A stretch of 11,396 nucleotides of DNA from CALZKI01 sp964567585 (GTDB lineage Bacteria > Bacillota > Clostridia > Lachnospirales > Lachnospiraceae). The position numbers and the translations under genes are program-made. The stretch is taken from NCBI GenBank assembly GCA_964567585.1, contig CAZMND010000071.1:1-11396 (forward strand), written 5' to 3'. Positions 7,316 through 11,396 of this stretch are shown piece after piece. The notes beneath the pieces were generated by a model. That model was given only the letters and a program-made list of their open reading frames with translations, made no database searches and was not told the origin of the DNA. The stretch's first letter is position 1, and each line of letters starts with the position of its first letter.

Positions 7316-8404
7316 ATGAAGAAAAGATTAACAAAGGTTGTTTTGTCGTTTGCATTAATGTTCGCAATAGTATTAGGGATAAGCTTCCCTACATTTGCTT
7401 ACAGCAAAGAGGTTACAATAACGAGTGCGACAGATTCACAGGGAAATAATGTAGAAGCTACATTTACCCTTGATCAATATGTTGATTCGGGACTTGTACA
7501 GGTATTCTGGCAACATGAAGACAGTATAAAAGCACAGGAAGAAATTATAGCATACTATGGTTATGATGATTTGGCATCAGTTCCTTATGCATGTGGATTA
7601 CTTGATTTGACTAATTCAAATGCTTCAGAAGAAAATCCTGTTACACTTACTTTTACTATGGTAAGTGATATGGGTGAGCAATTTACTACTACAGAAAAAG
7701 ATTGTAAATGGCTTTATGTTTTTCAACAGCTTAATGAAGATACATATAAATTAATTCCTGCAAAATGTGATGCTGATAATACTGCTACAGCTCAGTTTAC
7801 CGATGCTATTATGAGTAAAATACTTATTATTGCACTTGACCTTGGTTGGGAAGGCATCGTTGGTGATGTTGAAACAATTGGAGAAATAGGAAATGTTCAA
7901 AGTGCAACAGACTCACAGGGTCAGAATGTGACGGTTAAAGTTGAAGCACTTGATCCGGATGTAGAAGCAGTAGCAATCACACAAGCAATTGATATATATG
8001 GTTGTGATACTGCAATTGCGGCAGCAGATATATCTTTGGAAGGAGGTACTGTATCAGAAAGTAACCCGATTACAGTAACCTTTTCAATTCAGGGTGTAAG
8101 TGCCGGAGATGCTATTTCAGTTATTCATAAAAAAGCAGATGGAACTTGGGAAAAGCTTGCAGGAACAGCTGGAGATGGAACAGTAACCGTAACATTTACA
8201 TCTTTGTCACCGGTTTTATTTGCGCGTACAACACCGCCTGCTCCAACACCAACACCAGCACCAGTGCCAGCGCCTGTTGTAACTCCGGAACCTCAATTAG
8301 ATGAAGTTCCAAAAACAGGTGAAGTAGATACAACATCTATCTTTTATGTAGTTGCATTATTAAGTGGTGCAGGAATGGTTTGTGTATATAAGAGAAAAAA
8401 ATAA
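7316..8404 (+). CDS. Secreted surface protein with two tandem repeats and a VPKTG sorting signal
   Basis: A 362-residue exported protein, probably joined to peptidoglycan by the sortase encoded next. The N-terminus is a classic signal peptide: MKKRLTK, a hydrophobic core, and likely cleavage after Ala28 in PTFA-YS. Two diverged repeats follow, each opening with SATDSQG(N/Q)NV (residues 37 and 196) and each holding an ENPVTLTFTM or SNPITVTFSI strand. The second ends in TVTFTSLSPVLFA (291-303), the style of beta-sandwich modules in clostridial surface proteins. A Pro/Thr/Ala linker (306-325) spans the wall. The C-terminus has VPKTG (331-335), a hydrophobic stretch and the positive tail KRKK. 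I do not recognise a named family or ligand for the repeats; adhesion or sensing are guesses. The start is firm: AGGAGGG lies 5 bases upstream and a signal peptide begins at once. The sortase gene starts 10 bases after the stop. Confidence 0.88.
   Translation: MKKRLTKVVLSFALMFAIVLGISFPTFAYSKEVTITSATDSQGNNVEATFTLDQYVDSGLVQVFWQHEDSIKAQEEIIAYYGYDDLASVPYACGLLDLTNSNASEENPVTLTFTMVSDMGEQFTTTEKDCKWLYVFQQLNEDTYKLIPAKCDADNTATAQFTDAIMSKILIIALDLGWEGIVGDVETIGEIGNVQSATDSQGQNVTVKVEALDPDVEAVAITQAIDIYGCDTAIAAADISLEGGTVSESNPITVTFSIQGVSAGDAISVIHKKADGTWEKLAGTAGDGTVTVTFTSLSPVLFARTTPPAPTPTPAPVPAPVVTPEPQLDEVPKTGEVDTTSIFYVVALLSGAGMVCVYKRKK
7424..7837 (+). repeat. Repeat unit A of the surface protein
   Basis: Residues 37-174. 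It opens with SATDSQGNNV, has ASEENPVTLTFTM at 103-115 and a WLYVFQQLNEDTYKLIP strand pair, and ends near ILIIAL. It aligns in order with unit B but is about 30 residues longer. The copies are clearly diverged, so the duplication is old. Confidence 0.6.
7901..8224 (+). repeat. Repeat unit B of the surface protein
   Basis: Residues 196-303. It opens with SATDSQGQNV, whose DNA is close to the start of unit A (AGTGCAACAGACTCACAGGG against AGTGCGACAGATTCACAGGG). It then has VSESNPITVTFSI (246-258) and AISVIHKKADGTWEKLAG, and ends in the SLSPVLFA strand. It leads directly into the Pro-rich linker. Confidence 0.6.
8306..8401 (+). other. Cell-wall sorting signal of the surface protein
   Basis: Residues 331-362 hold the tripartite signal: VPKTG, a hydrophobic segment (about 341-357, IFYVVALLSGAGMVCVY) and the basic tail KRKK. 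Val replaces the Leu of LPXTG. In the known sortase mechanism cleavage would fall between Thr334 and Gly335. That this sortase B uses it is inferred from adjacency. Confidence 0.8.
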
Positions 8405-8414
8405 GGTCAAAAAT

Positions 8415-9266
8415 ATGTTTCATAATAAAGAAAAGAATTTTTGTATAAGAAAATTCTGGTTTTTATTATTTGCTATTCTATTCGTAGTTTCAATAGTTCT
8501 AATAATATATAATTCATGGAAAAAATGGGACGATGAATATCGACTGAAACAACAAAAGAAAGAATTGGCAGAAAAGATGAGTATTGAGGAAATAGAACCT
8601 ATAGAGGGTTCTATTTCTTACAATATTTTAGAGGATAAAGTTCCTGTAATTTTACAAAAATATCAGGAATTATATGTACAGAATCAGGATTTTATTGGTT
8701 GGCTCAGAATTGAAGGAACGAATATTGATTATCCGGTTATGCAGACAATGCAGGATGAAACGTATTATCTTTATAGAGATTTCTATAAAGAAGAAAATCA
8801 AAATGGTTGTTTGATTATGGATACAAATTCTAATGTAGGCGTAGGAAATGTAGAACAAAATTATGAAAACGGTTCAGTTCCTTCTACAAATTTAATTATA
8901 CATGGCCATACAATGAAATCAGGAGAAATGTTCGGAAATCTGGATTTATATGCAGATGAAGCGTATGGTCTTAAACACAGAATAATTTGTTTTGACAGTT
9001 TATACGAAAATAGAGAATATGAATTAATATCAGTATTCTATTCTCAAGTATTTTACGAAAATGAAGATGTCTTTAAGTATTATAATTTCTTTCAGGCAGA
9101 TACACAGGAACAATTTGACGATTGGTATTCTAATATAAAGGAGAAATCATTATACGATACAAAGGTAACTGCCGAATTGGGAGATGAATTTATTACTTTA
9201 TCCTGCTGTTCTTATCATATTGATGACGGAAGATTCGTTGTAATTGCAAAAAGAATTATAGAATGA
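8415..9266 (+). CDS. srtB: Class B sortase
   Basis: A 283-residue membrane-anchored transpeptidase that cleaves a C-terminal sorting signal and links the substrate to a cell-wall amine. A short basic N-terminus and one membrane helix (about 14-33) anchor it with the catalytic domain outside. Class B landmarks are WLRIEGTNIDYPVMQ, YYLYRDFY and NGCLIMD; then the catalytic triad: His165 in IHGHTM, Cys265 in TLSCC and Arg273 in DDGRFVV. Most family members have TLSTC; here Cys264 replaces Thr just before the nucleophile, so two cysteines are adjacent. The ATG at 8415 is chosen because AAGG (8403-8406), overlapping the upstream stop, sits 8 bases before it; an in-frame ATG at 8364 lies inside the surface-protein gene. 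It shares an operon with its probable substrate. The gene ends just before a strong terminator. Confidence 0.93.
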   Translation: MFHNKEKNFCIRKFWFLLFAILFVVSIVLIIYNSWKKWDDEYRLKQQKKELAEKMSIEEIEPIEGSISYNILEDKVPVILQKYQELYVQNQDFIGWLRIEGTNIDYPVMQTMQDETYYLYRDFYKEENQNGCLIMDTNSNVGVGNVEQNYENGSVPSTNLIIHGHTMKSGEMFGNLDLYADEAYGLKHRIICFDSLYENREYELISVFYSQVFYENEDVFKYYNFFQADTQEQFDDWYSNIKEKSLYDTKVTAELGDEFITLSCCSYHIDDGRFVVIAKRIIE

Positions 9267-9290
9267 TATGAGATATAATTTTGTATCATT

Positions 9291-9330
9291 AAAAAGTGTC
9301 ACTTTACGATTAAATAAAGTGACACTTTTT
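9291..9330. terminator. Bidirectional terminator between the sortase and capA-like genes
   Basis: AAAAAGTGTCACTTTA (9291-9306) pairs perfectly with TAAAGTGACACTTTTT (9315-9330) around an 8-base loop, CGATTAAA. The stem starts with A5 and ends with T5, so it gives a U-tract on either strand. It lies 24 bases after the sortase stop and one base past the stop of the convergent capA-like gene, and should terminate both. Confidence 0.92.
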
Positions 9331-9331
9331 G

Positions 9332-10552
9332 TTATTTATTCCAAACTTTGTTAACTAAATTATTGCAGGTATCTAAAGAAAAGTTTTCATCCTGGGAAAC
9401 TATGTGATTTTCTGTTGCCAATTCATTTGTATAATCCGATAAGTAATATACAGTATAATCTGTTTTTTCATCAATGTGACATACAATCGGAATCACATCA
9501 TAGTTTTCAATGTAAGCATTACCTGATTCATCAAGAGAGATAGTTACATCGGCAATTCCACCTACCATTCGGTTTGTGGTTCCTTCCCCTGTTCCGCTTG
9601 TACCGTTTACAAAGTTTCCGATGGAGTAGTAAACAAGCATTTCATTGCCGTTTTCATCTGTAAGCATTTCAACAGGTTCAATTACGTGAGGATGTGTACC
9701 GATTACCAAATCAGCACCATTTTCCATAAAGATTTTTGCCCATTTTTTCTGGGAGTCGGTGGCAGTCAGTACATATTCCGTGCCCCAGTGAGGACAAACA
9801 ACGGTAAAGTCTGCATTTTCTTCGGCGTAGGTTAAATCGCTTATAATTTTTTCTTCATCCAGATAATTTACAATGTATGGCATACCGTCCGGAGTAGGAA
9901 TACCGTTTGTTCCGTAGGTATAATTTAAAATAGCAATCTTAATTCCATCCTGTTCGTAAATATAAATATCCGTATCCTGTTCTTCCTGAGTTTTATTAAT
10001 TCCAAGGTAAGCAATTTCAGGATAATTGGTATCCCAGAAATCCATACAGTTGAAGACACCCTTTTTTCCTTTATCAAGAGTATGGTTTGTGGCATGTAAA
10101 ATAACATCAAAACCCGCATCTACCAAAGAGTCACCCAGTTCATAAGGTGAGTTGAAGGCAGGATAACCGCTAAGGCCCAATTCTGTTCCACCAAGAATGG
10201 TTTCCTGATTGACAAGGGCAAGGTCAGCACTTTCAATAGAATCCTTTACATTTGCAAAAAGATGATCAAAGTTGTAGCTTCCGTCTTCTTTGAGGCCCGA
10301 TTCCATAACGCGGCCGTGCATTAACATATCGCCCACCATAACTATCTGAACGGAAGGGGGCGGTGTAGGTTCTGTAGGTTCCGGAATTTCAGGCTCCTGT
10401 TCTACAGTTTCTTCTATTGAACTGTCATTTTCAACAACTGATGTTTCTGTGGAAGCAGGATCTGTATTATCCGGTGTAGGTTTCAGTAAAAGAAAACCTA
10501 CTGCCAATAATGCTACAATTATAACAGAGATTATAATAATTCGTTTTTTCAT
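9332..10552 (-). CDS. CapA-family protein (PGA_cap, metallophosphatase-like), membrane-anchored
   Basis: A 406-residue protein with an N-terminal membrane helix (about 4-23, no Cys lipobox) acting as signal anchor, then a Thr/Glu/Pro-rich linker (about 24-67) that spans the wall. The rest (68-406) is a CapA/PGA_cap domain of the calcineurin-like metallophosphatase fold. Likely metal-site motifs are GDMLMHG (74-80), NQE (115-117), ATNHTLDKG (154-162), PHWGTEY (254-260), GTHPHV (285-290) and YSIGNF (309-314). Bacillus CapA takes part in poly-gamma-glutamate capsule synthesis and export, but no capB or capC homologue is in this window. Stand-alone clostridial members are common and of unclear role, so a cell-surface hydrolase or ligase accessory is all that can be said. 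GAGGAA lies 5 bases before the ATG (complement of 10558-10563). It follows the ABC-F gene after 22 bases, probably as one transcript. Confidence 0.88.
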   Translation of the reverse strand: MKKRIIIISVIIVALLAVGFLLLKPTPDNTDPASTETSVVENDSSIEETVEQEPEIPEPTEPTPPPSVQIVMVGDMLMHGRVMESGLKEDGSYNFDHLFANVKDSIESADLALVNQETILGGTELGLSGYPAFNSPYELGDSLVDAGFDVILHATNHTLDKGKKGVFNCMDFWDTNYPEIAYLGINKTQEEQDTDIYIYEQDGIKIAILNYTYGTNGIPTPDGMPYIVNYLDEEKIISDLTYAEENADFTVVCPHWGTEYVLTATDSQKKWAKIFMENGADLVIGTHPHVIEPVEMLTDENGNEMLVYYSIGNFVNGTSGTGEGTTNRMVGGIADVTISLDESGNAYIENYDVIPIVCHIDEKTDYTVYYLSDYTNELATENHIVSQDENFSLDTCNNLVNKVWNK

Positions 10553-10574
10553 ATGTGTTCCTCAAATGTGCTGT

Positions 10575-11396
10575 TTAGAACAATTTTGTTGTCCACTGTC
10601 TACAATCCCAAACATCTGTTGCAAGTCCTTCATAGAATTCCGGTTCGTGACAAACCATCAAAATACTGCCTTTATATTCTTTTAAAGCACGTTTCAATTC
10701 TTCTTTTGCATCCACGTCCAAGTGGTTGGTTGGTTCGTCAAGAAGTAAAATATTAGTTTCACGGTTAATCAGTTTACAGAGGCGTACTTTTGCCTGTTCA
10801 CCACCACTTAAAACCTTTACCTTGCTTTCGATATGTTTTGTAGTAAGTCCGCATTTAGCAAGAGCGGAACGTACTTCGTACTGGCTAAAGCCCGGAAATT
10901 CATTCCAGATTTCTTCAAGACAGGTTGTGTTTACATCAGGACTCATTTCCTGTTCAAAGTAACCGATGTGTAAATAATCACCCTGTTCTACTTCTCCGCT
11001 AAGTGGTTTGATAAGACCTAAAATACTTTTAAGAAGCGTTGTTTTACCGATACCGTTGGAACCGATAAGGGCAATTTTCTGACCTCTTTCCATAGAAAGA
11101 TTTAATGGTGAAGAAAGCGCTTCATCGTAACCGATAACCAAATCTTTTGTAGTAAAAATATATCTTCCCGGAGTTCTGGCTTCTTTGAAGTTAAATTCCG
11201 GCTTCGGTTTTTCCTGGGCAAGTTCAATCATATCCATTTTGTCCAGCTTCTTTTGTCTACTCATAGCCATATTTCTCGTAGCGACTCTGGCTTTATTTCT
11301 GGCAACGAAATCTTTTAAATCTGCAATTTCTTTTTGCTGTTTATTGTAAGCAGCCTCCAACTGGGATTTTTTCATTTCGTATACTTCAATAAACTT
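10575..11396 (-). CDS. ABC-F family ATPase, C-terminal half (start lies beyond the window)
   Basis: The last 273 residues of a soluble, duplicated ABC ATPase of the ABC-F type, which act on the ribosome (translation factors or antibiotic-protection proteins) and do not transport. The fragment begins in the inter-domain linker, a long basic helix pair (KFIEVYEMKKSQLEAAY and KDFVARNKARVATRNMAMSR). The second nucleotide-binding domain follows: Walker A GSNGIGKTT (112-120), signature LSGGEQ (196-201), Walker B LLLDEP with Asp220 and Glu221, the TNHLD element, and switch His250 in CHEPEFY, where SHDRYF is more usual. The reading frame is open to the window edge, so the first ATP domain is missing from view, not lost. 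Whether it is a housekeeping factor or a resistance determinant cannot be told from this half. Lack of an extended C-terminal domain argues weakly against some resistance subtypes. Confidence 0.93.
   Translation of the reverse strand, partial: KFIEVYEMKKSQLEAAYNKQQKEIADLKDFVARNKARVATRNMAMSRQKKLDKMDMIELAQEKPKPEFNFKEARTPGRYIFTTKDLVIGYDEALSSPLNLSMERGQKIALIGSNGIGKTTLLKSILGLIKPLSGEVEQGDYLHIGYFEQEMSPDVNTTCLEEIWNEFPGFSQYEVRSALAKCGLTTKHIESKVKVLSGGEQAKVRLCKLINRETNILLLDEPTNHLDVDAKEELKRALKEYKGSILMVCHEPEFYEGLATDVWDCRQWTTKLF

Noticed and set aside
7255..7449. 64-aa reading frame overlapping the start of the surface-protein gene
   Set aside because: It begins at the promoter -35 box and runs out of frame through the signal-peptide region; it is a shadow of the real gene.
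9262..9290. Small inverted repeat AATGATA / TATCATT after the sortase gene
   Set aside because: Only seven A/T-rich pairs with a 15-base loop and overlapping the stop codon; the strong hairpin directly after explains termination.
10449..10962. Plus-strand reading frames opposite the capA-like and ABC-F genes
   Set aside because: They are antisense to strongly conserved CapA and ABC-F coding sequence and have no recognisable product.
1..11396. Search by eye for CRISPR repeats, tRNA, rRNA, transposase or phage genes
   Set aside because: No regularly spaced repeats, cloverleaf-like segments, or mobile-element proteins were seen on either strand.

Overview
The window reads as an ordinary chromosomal segment of a low-GC Gram-positive bacterium. 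AT-rich coding, strong AGGAGG-type ribosome binding sites, a class B sortase next to a sorting-signal surface protein, a YozG-like regulator with a DUF2975 partner and the style of the GyrA and ABC-F proteins all point to Clostridia, most likely Lachnospiraceae. That placement is inference from protein style, not from a database search. Eleven protein-coding genes are supported, two of them cut by the window edges. I see no RNA gene, CRISPR array, insertion sequence or phage gene.

Layout: (1) 1-1412, 3' part of gyrA (end of the breakage-reunion domain and the whole C-terminal wrapping domain), closed by a strong terminator. (2) 1448-4875, a three-gene + strand operon with its own promoter: CPA2-type cation/proton antiporter, MATE efflux transporter (13-base overlap) and a Cof-type HAD phosphatase (8 bases between). 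A long hairpin terminator ends it. (3) 4944-7234, a three-gene unit with a near-consensus promoter whose -35 box lies inside that terminator stem: small DUF2975 membrane protein, 76-aa Cro/C1-type regulator and DUF4173-type polytopic membrane protein. (4) 7255-9266, a cell-surface pair: a secreted protein with two diverged tandem repeats, a Pro/Thr linker and a VPKTG sorting signal, then a class B sortase 10 bases downstream that probably anchors it. A perfect 16-bp hairpin ends this unit and also serves the convergent genes. (5) 9332-11396 on the - strand: an ABC-F ATPase (start outside the window) followed after 22 bases by a membrane-anchored CapA-family protein.

The parts most worth a second look are the sortase B/VPKTG substrate pair with its unrecognised duplicated domain, and the DUF2975-regulator-DUF4173 membrane module with a palindrome and promoter nested in the upstream terminator. 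Neither is proven to be a new system; both are compact, coherent units of unclear function.
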